From contig RPFO01000850.1 in the NCBI GenBank assembly GCA_009746045.1, positions 45,001 through 109,000 of the forward strand: a stretch of DNA of 64,000 bases, in the 5' to 3' direction. Within the stretch, counting starts at the first letter, position 1. Each line of letters starts with the position of its first letter. A program made the translations under genes and the position numbers. This document shows, in pieces, positions 13,859-26,182 of the stretch. The stretch comes from Mesostigma viride (taxonomy: Eukaryota; Streptophyta; Mesostigmatophyceae; Mesostigmatales; Mesostigmataceae). A model generated the notes under the pieces. That model was given only the letters and a program-made list of their open reading frames with translations. It was not told the DNA's origin and did not search any database.

Positions 13859-16487
13859 GGGGAGGTGGCACCCCAAAAACCTTAAAAATTTGACCCATGC
13901 TAATATCACTTGAAATTCATTTGCACAATGCTGAATTATGATTGGGGGCACTAAATAACATCTCTAGTGAGTTGTCCATGCACTTGTTGGGGGTACTACC
14001 CCCATATATACGCCAATAATGCGCTATAAATAGCAAAAGACGCTAATTAGGGCTGGGTATGCCCCAGCCAATTCACTTATTTGTTGGCTACCAAAAATCA
14101 AGGTCATATAGTTCCCTGAGTTTGTAGCTTGCTGAGCTATTTACATCATGGAAATGGCAAAACCTTGAACAGTTATTAATTTTCCCGCAAAACAGGTCAT
14201 TTTTTACCGGACATTGGGAATAAACATGTCATAAACACTTCCGATAAGGCCACAAAATCAACAAAAATTCCGGCTAACAGGGGGACAGCAGTGTTCCAAG
14301 TCCCAGGTCATTCCGACAAGTCTAGCTCAAGTTATTGCGTCAGACGTGTTTTCAGAAAAATGCCCGCTAAAACAGAAAATGTCACTATATCAGCCCTTGT
14401 AAGCATCCTGCACAAGGCAGGCAGGGCAAAACCAATCCCCCTTGGGCTTCTTAGTCAACGGGGGGTCAGCGCAGCACCCATGCAGTCCTCCCTTGCACCC
14501 GAATGTGCTGCACAGCAGGAAAGGGACACCGTCAATTTCATCGGGGACGCACATGCAAGGCAAGGAATATCATCACATCATTCTCATCATCACTACTACC
14601 TTCCCCATCGTCCCCCTGCCCCTCCCTTTGCATCACGTCGTGGCAGCCACCCTTAAAACAGGTCATTCCGACAAGTCTAGCTCAAGTAATAAGGTTATGC
14701 GTGCTAAAACCTGAACATAAGCTTAAGGGGGTTTTTCTTTGTATATGGCCACTTAGGCATGCTGTTTTCCATCCAAAAAGCCAGAAAGCATGCCCCACTC
14801 GATCACAAAACATAAGCAAACGGCTAGGCACCACATCTGCCCTCACCTGCCCTCGGCATGGCCAACCTTGCCAGCGCAAGCATAGCAACACGATCGCTAG
14901 GCATACATGCCAAGAGAGCATACACTATACTCTACCCAAGGTTACCTTGTAAACTTCATGCCAAGAACTCAGCAAATCTATGATCAAAAGCACTTAACTC
15001 TAGCACACTGATGACGACACATGCTCAAGGTTGGGGGTCACTGTGGCACGCACTGATGGGTTTCCTAGACGACCACTCACCACCTGACAAGGCGCTAAGG
15101 ACCACTCAGAAAGCAAGTAAACACAATCACACTTTACATGCCATCAACATGGATCAAATCCATGCTGAATATGTTATGAAGTACAAAGGGGTGGCCACGC
15201 ACCTCATACTCCTTCACCGTCCCTCGAGCATGGCCAGACTTATAAGTACGTGAATAGCAATAATGATGATGGCACTAACATGCATTACCAGCATTTTCTA
15301 TGTTTCTCCCAGGTTAGAGTGTAAGGGTTATGCCAACCAAGCTTACCAACACAGCAACAACTCCTTAACTGCCCTACCCGACATGGGCAACAAACTGGAA
15401 CTATGGAGGGCAAGGAACCAAGGAGATCATGGCATACAAAGCTTGCATGCAGTCAACCATGTAACCATGGTTGGCTCAGCACATTGCTGTCTTGTCACAT
15501 CATCATAACAAGGAAAGCTCAAAAACCAATGATGGCAGCTATCTACATGCAGTCACACAAATGCAATATCTCCAACATGATCGTCGATAAAAAAACTTCC
15601 TTCCCTGCACGATAAAATGCAAAGAAACCAGTGGCGGCCGTTCAGCTTCTGACCGCTGTGATGCCGCTGCGAGGAAAGGGTGCGTCACTATCACACAACA
15701 AGAAGCGTCCATACGCACAACATCCTTGCCAGAACACGTGCTATGAAATCCCTTACGCCTTCCCTAGGATCTATCGGCTGAGACTGAAGCGGATTTGATC
15801 AAGACATCAACGAAAACAAGCTAAAGCTGCCAGGTATTCGTCAACACGACGGCGAGCAACGGAGAGTTAACTGGCGGAAACTGACCAAAACGAACGCAAA
15901 AAACTTCGAACGATGAGCTCTTCGAAGAAAGAACTGATAGTAGATAACAGTCGCCACAAATCTATACCTTGCCCTCGTAGATCCCTCGCCCAGGCGCGCA
16001 ACAACGGCCGTTCTTCCATGGAAGGTTCCGACATGCACTGCGCAGGCCTCAAGAAATACTTACCGAGAATGGCCGAAAATGTAGCAAAAAGCACCCGTTC
16101 GGTTTAGAATTCGATGCTACCGATATGAATGCATCCTTCACGGTCAAAAAGACCCCCAAAACTGAGAATTTACTGCCGCAATCACGAATTCTATTTTATT
16201 CCGCGCGACCAAAAAATGCAGATTACCCCCCATGCCGATGGCAGTAAAAGAAAGCAGCGATATTGTAAACCAGCCACTTGCCGCCGCAACCCTACATCAT
16301 TAAATCATCGTCTTCAACATCCAAGCATTTTTTTTGCATTTCTCTAGCCCTACATTGCTAGTTTCGCCTAAACGCAGTCGCCATGGCCACTTCCGCAAGT
16401 GGTGCGCGCACGGAGCACCCACTTTTCACGGTACGGCCGGTGCCGCGAATTTTTTCGCGCGGAAAATATTCGGCGCGCCACGTCCCC
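13859..16487. mobile_element. TTAA-flanked non-autonomous element, copy B
   Basis: Begins GGGGAGGTGGCACCCC and ends GGCGCGCCACGTCCCC with TTAA on both sides (13855-13858, 16488-16491), as in copy A. The first 450 bases and the last 120 bases match copy A closely; the middle is longer. The insertion site is a LINE TTAATTAA tail. I find no transposase reading frame. Confidence 0.8.
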
Positions 16488-16505
16488 TTAATTAATGGAG
16501 GCAGA

Positions 16506-17746
16506 CTCGGCATGGACATGTGCTACACTAGACGTGACGGGCTCACCCCCGGGCAGCCTCCTGGTTTGTCTGTAATTTGGAGGCAGATGGTGCGCAAGGA
16601 TAGATGGCAAGTAGTGATGAAGGAGACCACCCCCAAGCCTGTGGGGGCTCCGCGTGTGACCAAGTATGGCATTCATCTCCTGGCGGTTGGGCTCACCACC
16701 TCAGCGCCGCCCCTCTATCTCCTAGACGGCTCTCGAGTCCTGTATCGGGACCGCGTTAAGCTGCTGGGCAGCCTGCTCCCTAGCTGCGAGGTGGATGTGG
16801 ACCACCGCATCTCCCTCGCCTGGCACGCTTTACGCCAGTACCGGGCCCTATGGCGCAAGCCCCTGGGCAAGATCGAGAAACAGGACCTGTTCAAGGTCCT
16901 CGTCCTTCCTGTTCTCACGTATGGCGCCGAGACGTGGACCCTCACCGCCGACCTGGCCCGCAAGCTGGACGGCGCGGTCACCAGCATGCTGCGTTCCATT
17001 TTCAGAGTGGGATATGCTGCTCATGTCCGCAATGAGGACCTGTACCAGGGCATGCCCTATATCACCAGCACAATTAAGCAACGCCGCCTGCAGCTAGTAG
17101 GGCACCTAGCTCGCACCAACCAGGTAGACACCTCACGTGGCCCCCCCGCAGGACTGCGACCAGCCCAGCCTGGCCGGCACCTCCTGACGTGGGCTGGGCC
17201 CAGTGATGTTAGACGCCGCAAGGCCCGCACCTTCAAAGAACAGCTAGTAGAGGACATGGGGGGCCTAGGCCTCTCCGTGATTTGGAAGAAGATGATGGAC
17301 AAGGCCAAGTGGGCCCAGGTCATAGAGGACAACGAGCCCCCCCCCGTGGGGAAGCGCCCGCGTGTGCAATCCCGCGGGAGGCACGCTAGATAGCTCCCCC
17401 TAGGGCAGCGTGCGGCTGCCTAGATAGATGTTGTAGTTAGAATGTTGTTAGATAGATGTAGTATGTAGCCAATGTAGATAGATTAGACCGGTAGGAATGT
17501 GTGCACCCATCCATCCATCCATCGGGGTTAATGCTCCGTGACTCCCCAACGGGAGCACGAGTCTAATTAATTAATTAATTAATGGCATTCATAGCGATTC
17601 GGGCCGCGGTGCCCACACCCCTGTAACTAGGACCTAGATAGCTTATACCATCCATTCCATCCCATGTTCCCCTCCCACTGAGGACTTATGCTCACGTGAC
17701 GCAGTCACGTGTCTATTAATTAATTAATTAATTAATTAATTAATTA
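16506..17746 (+). mobile_element. LINE family 2 copy b, split by a family-1 LINE
   Basis: Carries the C-terminal ORF2 remnant (GMDMCYTRRDGLTPGQPPG) up to 16676. It resumes at 17582 with ATGGCATTCAT and continues through its 3' UTR to a long TTAATTAA tail. The 11-base repeat (16666-16676 and 17582-17592) marks the family-1 insertion. Confidence 0.78.
16677..17581 (+). mobile_element. 5'-truncated LINE, family 1 (C-terminal reverse transcriptase end plus 3' UTR)
   Basis: Matches 40687-41593 of the long LINE with only a handful of differences in 900 bases. It encodes the region after the RT core (KLLGSLLPSCEVDVDHRISL to the GGLGLSVIWKKMM end), then a 3' UTR with three CCAT units and a TTAATTAA tail. 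It is flanked by the 11-bp duplication ATGGCATTCAT. Fusion of this remnant to the family-2 frame and the end of copy B produces a long chimeric open frame (16383-17393) that is not a gene. Confidence 0.88.
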
Positions 17747-18034
17747 ATGGAGGCAGATGGTGCGCAAGGATAGATGGCAAGTAGTGATGAAGGAGACCAC
17801 CCCCAAGCCTGTGGGGGCTCCGCGTGTGACCAAGTATGGCATTCATAGCGATTCGGGCCGCGGTGCCCACACCCCTGTAACTAGGACCTAGATAGCTTAT
17901 ACCATCCATTCCATCCCATGTTCCCCTCCCACTGAGGACTTATGCTCACGTGACGCAGTCACGTGTCTATTAATTAATTAATGTGTTACACATGCTCCCC
18001 ACGGAGCTATGACTTATTAATTAATTAATTAATA

Positions 18035-18176
18035 TTATTACGTCAAGACTCGGGTCTGCTGCGGCACCATCATTGCTTGGTATTTCCATGGTGTTTCGAC
18101 TTCTTAACACATGTTTATTCATTCCGAACGCCCGGACTCTCGGCTAAACCGAGATTTGTGCAGACTTTTATTGGGT
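18035..18176. other. Short spacer
   Basis: Nothing recognised between the family-2 tail and the target duplication of the next LINE. Confidence 0.5.
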
Positions 18177-18187
18177 AATTAATTAAT

Positions 18188-18574
18188 AAATTAATTAGAC
18201 TCGTGCTCCCGTTGGGGAGTCACGGAGCATTAACCCCGATGGGTGGATGGATGGGTGCAAACAGTCCTACCGGTCTAATCTATCTATATCAGCTACCTAC
18301 TATCACTATCTGACAGCATGACTACCACGTCTATCTAAACAGCATCACGCTGCCCTAGGGGAGCTGTCTGGCATGCCTCCCACGGGTTTGCACACGCAGG
18401 CGCTTCCCCACAGGGGGGGGCTCGTTGTCCTCTATGACCTGGGCCCACTTGGCCTTATGCATCATCTTCTTCCAAATCACGGAGAGGCCTAGGCCCCCCA
18501 TGTCCTCTACTAGCTGTTCTTTGAAGGTGCGGGCCTTGCGGCGTCTAACATCAGGGGGCCCGGCCCACGTCAGG
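18188..18574 (-). mobile_element. 5'-truncated LINE, family 1, minus strand
   Basis: Reads from the tail (TTAATTAATTTATTAATT on the minus strand) into the 3' UTR and the last codons of ORF2 (KARTFKEQLVEDMGGLGLSV). The 11-bp duplication TTTATTGGGTA flanks it at 18177-18187 and 18575-18585. Confidence 0.87.
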
Positions 18575-18585
18575 TTTATTGGGTA

Positions 18586-19180
18586 GCTCCGGGCATGATG
18601 GTGCCTGCAAATAGCGTAAGGCGTGACCGTGGCTATTGCTACGGTATGCTGTATTTTCCTGGAAATGGCCTCTGCCACCGGCTCAATAGTGCTTGCAGGC
18701 GTAAGTATATCGTGTTTCTACCTAGTTTCTGCCAGTTTTCCACTTATTTCTACCGACCTCTGCCCAGCCTCTCTAAGACCGCCATCCTACTAGACGTTGC
18801 TTGCATGTCAGCCATAGCAGGTTGCACATGTGCAGTATTTAGGTGCTGTATACGTCGTCAAGCCGTGCATATATCGTGAGGATTGGATGTTGATGGTATA
18901 TACTGCGTTGATTGTGCAAGAAGATCAGCTATATAGGTGCCCATAATCATGGTGTATAATCATGTGTTGTTAGCATCTTGCCACCATTTGCTAGCATGCA
19001 TTCCAGCGTCATCTTTGCCTGCATGTAAGCTGCATTAAGCGACGACGCGAGCTATGGCAGACCTACCTCCAGATACGGCATGAAGCGCAGGGGGGAAACC
19101 GGTATACTGGAGGGGGGACGTCATCCACGTCGACCACAAGCCTTGGCAGGCACCCCCAGTCTAGGGAATATAGCAGTAGT
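18586..19180. other. Unique-looking spacer
   Basis: No gene or known repeat recognised. Short open frames here lack any family pattern. Confidence 0.45.
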
Positions 19181-19192
19181 GTAGATTAGTAA

Positions 19193-19856
19193 TTAATTAA
19201 TTTATTAGACTCGTGCTCCCGTTGGGGAGTCACGGAGCATCAACCCCGATGGATGGATGGATGGGTGCAAACAGTCCTACCGGTCTAATCTATCTACCGA
19301 TCAGCTACCTACGACATCTATCTAACAGCATTCTAACTACAACATCTATCGAGACAGCTGCACGCTGCCCTAGGGGAGCTGTCTGCCGTGCCTCCCACGG
19401 GTTTGCACACGCGGGCGCTTCCCCACAGGGGGGGGCTCGTTGTCTTCTTCTATGACCTGGGCCCACTTGGCCTTGTCCATCATCTTCTTCCAAATCACGG
19501 AGAGGCCTAGGCCCCCCATGTCCTCTACTAGCTGTTCTTTGAAGGTGCGGGCCTTGCGGCGTCTAACATCACTGGGCCCGTCCCACGTCAGGAGGTGCCG
19601 GCCAGGCTGAGCTGGTCGCAGTCCTGCGGGGGGGCCACGTGAGGTGTCTACCTGGTTGGTGCGAGCTAGGTGCCCTACTAGCTGCAGGCGGCGCTGCTTA
19701 ATGGTGCTGGTGATGTATGGCATGCCCTGGTACAGGTCCTCATTGCGGACATGAGCAGCATATCCTACTCTGAAAATGGAACGCAACATGTTGGTGACTG
19801 AGCCGTCCAGCTTGCGGGCCAGGTCGGCGGTGAGGGTCCACGTCTCGGCCCCAGCA
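19193..19856 (-). mobile_element. 5'-truncated LINE, family 1, minus strand
   Basis: Contains the 3' UTR and about 140 C-terminal ORF2 codons (MLRSIFRVGYAAHVRNEDLY onward). It is flanked by GTAGATTAGTAA at 19181-19192 and 19857-19868, a 12-bp target duplication. Confidence 0.87.
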
Positions 19857-19868
19857 GTAGATTAGTAA

Positions 19869-20196
19869 GGCTTAGCCTACCACGCGGCCCCAGCGCATGT
19901 GCGCCCATAATGGCCTTGGATGATGCATTTAAGATTTTAGCCACGCCCTGCCTATAATGGGACTTCCATGGATGTTGCATTAAGAATTAGCTCAGCCCTG
20001 CCTATACAGAGAGTCACTCTCTGATGAGAGGCCATGCCCTAGCTCTCGTATAGCCATGTTGATCTTCCCCCACATGACAGGCTCCCCCTTAGCTGGGCAT
20101 AGCTTGATAGATCATGGGGGTGCAGGTGCCCTTGGTGCACCTATAGAGCAAGTGTCGTTTACATTCCCACCCTTGCAGGAAGTAGCTTAGAATGTA
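19869..20196. other. Spacer with dispersed repeat E
   Basis: 20088-20196 matches 13674-13780. The rest is anonymous. Confidence 0.5.
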
Positions 20197-20560
20197 TCCC
20201 ATAGTCCGGGAATGGGTTTTTGGCATTTTTAGACCCCTGAAAATGCAAAAAATCATAACTTATAGGCCACAACTCCAAATACCCCCAACCAAGGTGCTAG
20301 GAGTATTTACACTTGAAGGGCTTTCAGAAAATGCAATAATATCACGAGTCCATTATGTGATTTGCAAGATATTTACTGTCAAAGTTCATAATGGGACAAA
20401 AGACGATCATTTTCAGGTAAGCAAAAGCCCCTTAGATAATAACACCTGCTGGGAGGGTCAGGAACCTCAATATTAACATTGGACAATTTCATTGGATAGT
20501 GCCACCATGATTTCCTTGGGTCAGACCGCACGGATAGCCCAACTGACCTATATAATCCGC
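20197..20560. repeat. Dispersed repeat R, copy 1
   Basis: Begins ATAGTCCGGGAATGGGTTTT and ends near GGGTCAGACCGCACGGATAG. It matches 63656-64000 at the right edge with small indels. No coding potential is recognised and the element type is unknown. Confidence 0.8.
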
Positions 20561-21339
20561 TCACTTACGTGTGTGGGTTACGCGCGCGTATGCAGCTATC
20601 CATGAAATGCCACACACTTATGCATTGTATACAGCCACATAGGACTGTCAAAAGTGCTGGAAAACAAAGAAGTTGCTAAACCAGCACCAACGCAATGGCA
20701 TCCTCCAAAGAAACACCACAAACTGAGCAGATTTGGGGCTAATAGCACTCATACAGGCTACAGCAGGCATGGAAACCTGCTGCAAGAGGCACTGATACAC
20801 TCGTGAAACAAGGATGTATAAACGACAGATTTCCGTGCAAACAACATGCAAACACGTTGCCGTACCTGGCTCGATCACGACCTTTCCGGGTTCTGCTGGC
20901 CGGGACCCTCATATCTCACACGGGCTAATGCTTTCCATGCAGGCATAGGCCGCCATATCCGGATAATGCATGCATCCGCCATGATTACCAGGTTGATGTT
21001 CTGTGCAAAGATGACCTATCAACGCATCCGAATTCACAGGGACGCTGCTGCGGATGTCCCGTACCAAAACTGGGTGCTCGGGCTGGCGCAGACTGCCGGG
21101 CCATAAGAAGAAAATCGAAATATGACGTGCCATTACTCATCTGATACTGGCGACCAAGAAATCAGTAATTCTCTACCTGTATTTTCCCAATGCTATACAT
21201 CTGGCCACCCCTGACCTACGAAAATCACGCATCATCATTCTGAGCAACATTCTGAACCGTTACAAGCCGCGAGACGCAAATTTCCTTGACAACGGCACGC
21301 TGGCAGCCATATCTAGTTTCACGAGGGTGACCCCATTCT
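20561..21339. other. Spacer, no recognised gene
   Basis: No coding region or known repeat family is visible; it may be the continuation of repeat R, whose other copy leaves the window. Confidence 0.35.
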
Positions 21340-21858
21340 ATGGGGTCAGCTTGCTTGGGCGTAGTGGATGCCCAGCGCAAGGAGCCCACCCAGCGCAAAC
21401 CGCGCAGCTGCCGCGTGATTCTGCGTCGCTTCCCCATGCATATGGACCTTGGGGAGGATACCGAGTCTTTTGACGCTAAGCTGACGAGCACGCTCCTTAC
21501 CGCATGGGGCTCACTCACCCAACGTGGAGGTGGCAAAGGTGACATCGCACTGCAAGGTACGTACCGTCTGCCCCGCTCGTGGGACAAGAACGTTTCCCCC
21601 GGCCAGTGCTGCTCACCTTTGAGTCCCCAGAGGATACTGTGCGCTTCCTTCGGCAGTCCAAATCTCTGCACTCTGGACACCCCATGGTTGCTGGACGATG
21701 ACCTAACTCCCGCGCAGCAGCAGCAGCGTCGCGAGCTGTGGCCCACCTTTATGGCTTTATCCGCCACAAGCAATCCCCCGAGAAGCCCAAAGTCCACTGG
21801 TGAGGGCGGGGACCTGCTGTACAATAACAGCAAGCTATGGGTTCCACCCATGTGACAT
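21340..21858 (+). pseudogene. Remnant of a LINE ORF1 (RRM/C-terminal domain)
   Basis: Two frames carry pieces that fit the end of an L1-type ORF1 protein. Around 21618-21690 one frame reads FESPEDTVRFLRQSKSLHSG, a nucleic-acid-binding RRM-like strand and helix. Around 21695-21760 another reads DDDLTPAQQQQRRELWPTF, the usual L1-type helix after the last strand. A frameshift lies between them. Upstream the 21340 frame contains a basic RILRRFPM-type stretch. It is too decayed to assign to family 1 or 2. Confidence 0.45.
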
Positions 21859-22276
21859 GCAGGATCGATTTAATGTCTACACTACAGTACGTGTATAGGT
21901 TCAGATAGGGTTGCGCGTTGCGTGATGTTGATGTACTGCTGTATATATGGCCTAGCCACTTGGATGGCCTTCGCAGCGCCGTGTACATGGCTCAGCATAC
22001 TACCGGCTACCTTTAGTTAGTTCAGCCTATGCACCCCCATGTGTCTACGCGCGCATCTTGAACAGTCTCCAGTTTCATCGTGCCAGACAATGCCCCGCCA
22101 TGTCACCCACATTTCAGCATTGGTGCACACACAGTTATATGCTAGACTCTCCTCGTGAGTAGCTTAATTAAATTGCAGCTGTGGCTTGCCTCCGGGCATG
22201 AGGGAAGACGGATGTCTAGAGCTACCACCTTCCCAGTGTGCAACCTACAGGGATGAAAAGCACTTTAACTCTGTAT
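21859..22276. other. Spacer, no recognised gene
   Basis: Nothing identifiable before the LINE tail at 22277. Confidence 0.4.
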
Positions 22277-22684
22277 TATTGTGCTCCGTGACTCCCTATA
22301 AACGGGAGCGCGCGTTTAACTAATAAATTAATAATTGCAAAACCTAAGCATGTCCAGGCATTATAGGGCTGTTTTTTTTGATAGCTTGTAGATAACTTAG
22401 ACCGGTAGGATTGTGTGTACCCATCCTTCCATCCATCCATCCATCCATCCATCCATCCATCCATCCATCCATCCATCCATCCATCCATCCATCCATCCAT
22501 CCATCCATCCATCCATCCATCCATCCATCCATCCATCCATCCATCCATCCATCCATCCATCCATCCATCCATCCATCCATCCATCCATCCATCCATCCAT
22601 CCATCCATCCATCCATCCATCCATCCATCCATCCATCCATCCATCCATCCATCCATCCATCCATCCATCCATCCATCCATCCAT
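22277..22684 (+). mobile_element. LINE 3' ends with an expanded CCAT tract
   Basis: 22277-22335 is a diverged LINE terminus (GTGCTCCGTGACTCCC, CGGGAGCG, TAATAAATTAATAA). 22385-22684 repeats the 3' UTR motif TTAGACCGGTAGGA followed by a CCAT array and ATCGGG, the order seen in full family-1 3' UTRs. I infer truncated or rearranged LINE tails. Confidence 0.65.
22420..22684. repeat. (CCAT)n microsatellite, about 265 bp
   Basis: Nearly perfect after the first CCATCCTTCC. It lies where ordinary family-1 3' UTRs have three to four CCAT units. It is open in all six frames (PSIH or MDGW repeats), so open frames here are not genes. Confidence 0.95.
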
Positions 22685-22909
22685 CGGGAGTTATGCTGTG
22701 CCCACAAAATTTACGGTGTGCCGAGCTATGGATGCCGAGAATGCTCATAACTTTTACATCCGGGCATGAAATTTGGTCGGGTAAATTGCAGTAGATGCGT
22801 CTTTTCATGACGAACACGATGATATAATTTTCAGCCGCCATCGCCCAAGATTTAGCGCAATATCATAAAACGCAGCACAGGCAGGGTTCGTAATTTTCCG
22901 GAACCAGCT

Positions 22910-24249
22910 ATGGCAGAAACTCCGTCAACCGCCTCCCCTTCTCTCTCCGAGAGGGAGGCTTCAGCGCCCAACACGATTACGCAACTAATTGCAGATGCGG
23001 AAACCATTGCGACGCAGCCCCAGGCAAACGCGGCCGCCATTACCGCCTCCTCCAAGCGGGTTTGCTACGCCCCAGCCGACGAGATGGAGAGCCAGATCCC
23101 CCGCCATCGTCTTCCAAAGACACCCCCATTGACGACGCCATCGACGACGACGACGACGACGCTAACGACGCTGAGTTCGACCCAGCATCCTTCATGCCTG
23201 GCCAGGTTGTCGACGAGCAGCAGTTCTTTTCGCTTACCGCCGAGCAGGCGCAGGCTATCCTGCGCCACCTGCACGACACCGGCAAGGAGATATATTTTCC
23301 TTACGCGTCTGGCGGGACCATTCCAGTGAACGACATCGCCGACTTGGACGAGCCACAGCTTCGACTTTCTGTTTTCTTGAGTCACGCGCAGGCCCCTTGC
23401 CTCCGGGCACTCTTTGCCGCCTTCGAGGACGCCGATCACGGCACCGCCAACACCCCCGATGCTTCCCCGGAAGCAGCAGACCTGCACAAGCTCAATAAGA
23501 AAGTCGCAGACATGGCTGCCCAACTCGGCACCTTGTCCACCGCTATCCGTCAAGACACTGCCGAGCTCCGCTCCAGCATTGCCGAGGTCAAGGCCGCCCT
23601 GACCAGCCCGCCCCAACCAGCCGCCCCCGCACCGGCCACCAGCTACGCTAACATGGTCAAACAGACGGACATTGCCAACCTAATGGAGGATGCCGCACGC
23701 AGGGGGGCTGCAGCCCACAAGACTGCTATCGAGGAGGACCTGCGCTCACGCAGTATAGTGGTCCGGTATTTCCAGGTCGCACAGCAGCCTGAAACGGACC
23801 TGATGCTAGCGCAACGCCTGTACCACAGCCTCATCGTGGGCAGGCTGCAACTGGGCAACGAACGCATCCGCATTGAGTCGGCAGCCTGGATGGCGGGCCA
23901 GCCTGGCCCCATCCGGGTGACCTTTGCGAATGTGGCCAGCAAGGTGAAGGTACTCCAGGCCCGCAAGCTCCTAGGCGGGAGAAACGCGCCGAGCCTCGAC
24001 GACCTCCTCTCACCGGCCCAGCTAGTCATCAAGAATGGTCTGCTGGGCAGCGACGTGGCGATCAAGGCCAGGCAGGATGGCCAGAAGGTCTACGTCCGCC
24101 TCGTCCACGACACCCCCGTGCTATTCATCAACGGCCAGCGCACGGAGGCGCAGGCTCCTAACAAGCGGCACAAGTCGGGCCGTACCAGGCCCGCCCCAGC
24201 TGCGTCATCATCGTCTACGCACGTCCCGGGTATGGATGCCGCCCGGTAA
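22910..24249 (+). pseudogene. LINE ORF1 protein (coiled coil plus RRM-like RNA-binding part), frameshifted
   Basis: ORF1 proteins of L1-type elements bind the element RNA as trimers. The ATG at 22910 starts a frame rich in Ala/Ser (MAETPSTASPSLSEREAS). The second frame continues from about 23065 to the stop at 24249, so one frameshift lies near 23060-23090. The second frame has an acidic stretch (DDAIDDDDDDAND), a heptad-like helix around LHKLNKKVADMAAQLGTLST, then RSIVVRYF and PIRVTFANVASKVKVLQARK. The latter pattern fits the RRM and C-terminal domain of L1 ORF1p. A basic tail, NKRHKSGRTRP, ends the protein. Family placement rests on this order and on position upstream of an endonuclease-RT ORF. 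Confidence 0.75.
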
Positions 24250-24530
24250 GGGCACACCCTCGCGGCCTCGCGGTACAATAGGCTTTGGGCACAGCCTTTA
24301 TAAACAAGCCCCTTTCCATCCTCATGTCGCACCGTGCGAGCATGATCAGGATGCAAGGTCGCCAGGCACGCCACGGTCACCCTTCCCGCCAATTTACCAG
24401 CCTCACACGCCTCCTAGCCCGCCTTGAGCGGGATGAGGCCCAGTCGACACGCCGGCGACCCCAGCCAGGACGGAGACGACGCATATCCGTCCTGAAAGAA
24501 AGCCTCCATGCGTTGACAAGCATTAACCCC

Positions 24531-24622
24531 AATCGCCACCCTCCCCCTCCCCCCCCCCCCACCCCCACCCCCACCTCCAGCACTACCCTTCTCCACCCCC
24601 ACCCCCACCCCCACCCCCCCGC
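24531..24622 (+). repeat. C-rich low-complexity tract between LINE ORF1 and ORF2
   Basis: Runs of C separated by A or T (CCCCCACCCCCACC) lie immediately before the endonuclease frame. They may mark or disturb the ORF2 start. Confidence 0.8.
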
Positions 24623-24624
24623 TA

Positions 24625-25902
24625 ATAGGGCAACGGCCCATTCTTGGTATTGCAAGTTTTAACGTGCGCACCCTCCCTGCAGATCCTTCTACGAGCGGCG
24701 GCACCCCAGCACGCCAACGCGTCGACGAGCTGATCGCCCTGTGCGCCGACAACAAGATCGCTGTTCTTGGAGTCCAGGAGCACCGACGCACCGTTGACCC
24801 TCAGCACGCGGTCAACGGTCTGCTGGTCGACGACCTGCGGGCAGGCTGGCGGTTCCACTATGGTGGCGGCGACGCGCCGGGCCAAGGTGGTGTGGGCCTC
24901 TTGTGCTCGCCGGCAGCATCAGAGCAGCTCCAGTCCATCGTGCTGCGGTCCCCGCGTGTGCTAGTGGCCACTTTTTCGGCCACTGAGGGCCATTCACACC
25001 ACACGCTAACCGTTATCGTGGGATATGCACCACATGCGGGTCGAGCTCAGGCGGAACGTGAGGCCTTCTTCGACACCCTCAAGGAGGAGGAGGCCAACAT
25101 CCCAGCTCGGCACTTCCTGGTTATGCTGCTCGACGCCAACGCCACGCTGCCAGTTGGCACTGGGGGCGCTCAGTATTCCCCAACCAACACGACAGCCAAC
25201 GGTAACACGCCTTTATTTGCGAATCTGCTGGCAGAATCTGCGCTGGTTGCATGCAATGCTTCTTTCGCACGCCCCGCTGAGCAGCTGGCCACCTTTTTTG
25301 GGCCGTCGGATCGGGTGGGTGTGCCTTGATTATGTCTGCGTACGTCGGGCTCAGCGCCCCTCAGTTGTCGATGCTCGCGTCCTGCAAGATTCTGTCAGCA
25401 CGGTGGAATCTGATCATCGTCTCGTGCTCGCTCGCATCAGATTGCGGTTTCCTGGGGTGAAACCGTCGCGACAGCTGGCACCCCAGCCAGATCTGAAAGT
25501 GCTCCGGATTGTGCTGAAGGATGCCGACAAGATGTCAGCAGAAGAGCAGGCCGCTATGTCGCACAGGGATGATTTCCTGGCCGTATTCGACGCCGGGGGC
25601 AGCCGACAGCAGTTACACCCCATTCCGCCGCCGGGGGATATTTCAGTGATCCTCCGTGGTGTCGCCGCCAAGTATCGCCTGGCTGCCCACACCCCGTCCC
25701 CACCTTGCCTCCGCGTCGGCAGCTTGCTGTCCACCGTCACGCACCGACAGTGGTCGCCGCCAGGCAGATGCTCCGCCGCAACAGAGATCCGCTCGCCAAA
25801 CCTGGGCTGCAAGCAGCTCTGAGGGCCGCCTACGAGCAGGCTGAGAAGGCAGATGCTCAGCAGATGGTCAAGGACCTGCGCAGCTGCCAGCAGAAGCCCG
25901 GG
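24625..25902 (+). pseudogene. LINE ORF2, apurinic-type endonuclease domain
   Basis: The endonuclease nicks genomic DNA to prime reverse transcription. The frame reads LGIASFNVRTL (catalytic Asn), LGVQEHRR (Glu), GGVGLLCSP, VIVGYAPHA, FLVMLLDANATL (Asp/Asn pair) and, after a frameshift near 25315-25330, SDHRLVLARI (the Asp-His pair close to 25412). A second frameshift lies between about 25650 and 25780; the last frame carries LRAAYEQAEKADAQQMVKDL up to the hAT-like insertion at 25903. All expected endonuclease motifs are visible, but two frame changes make this copy inactive as read. Confidence 0.85.
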
Positions 25903-26182
25903 TTGGAAAATACGTGTGCGGGGTATAATACGTGGACTTAAAATACGCGTATTATACGTGGGGGGTATAAAATACGCGGTGGTAAAATGCGCGACAGTTT
26001 TTGTGGTCCAATTGTCAGTCACCCAATTAGCACGCTCCTTGATGATGGTCATGCATTTATTACAACTGAAATTTGGTGTATATGCTTATTTATTAACATC
26101 TTCCATTTATGCCCTGCAATCCTATCTGATTATGATTCGTTAAATGCAGGGGGGAGCATGCTGCAACGGGAATTGTAAGGAA

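Larger units (their letters stand above)
16495..18034 (+). mobile_element. LINE family 2 copy a, split by copy b
   Basis: This 5'-truncated copy starts in the TTAATTAA tail to its left, is interrupted after ATGGAGGCAGA and resumes at 17747 with the same 11 bases, then runs to its own TTAATTAA tail near 18034. The duplicated 11 bases (16495-16505 and 17747-17757) are the target-site duplication of copy b. Confidence 0.75.

Noticed and set aside
16383-17393. 336-codon plus-strand frame
   Set aside because: It is a chance fusion of the end of a TTAA-flanked element, a family-2 LINE fragment and a family-1 LINE fragment; the junctions are target duplications.
21225-21851. 208-codon minus-strand frame
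   Set aside because: Antisense to the LINE ORF1 remnant, which has recognisable motifs on the plus strand.
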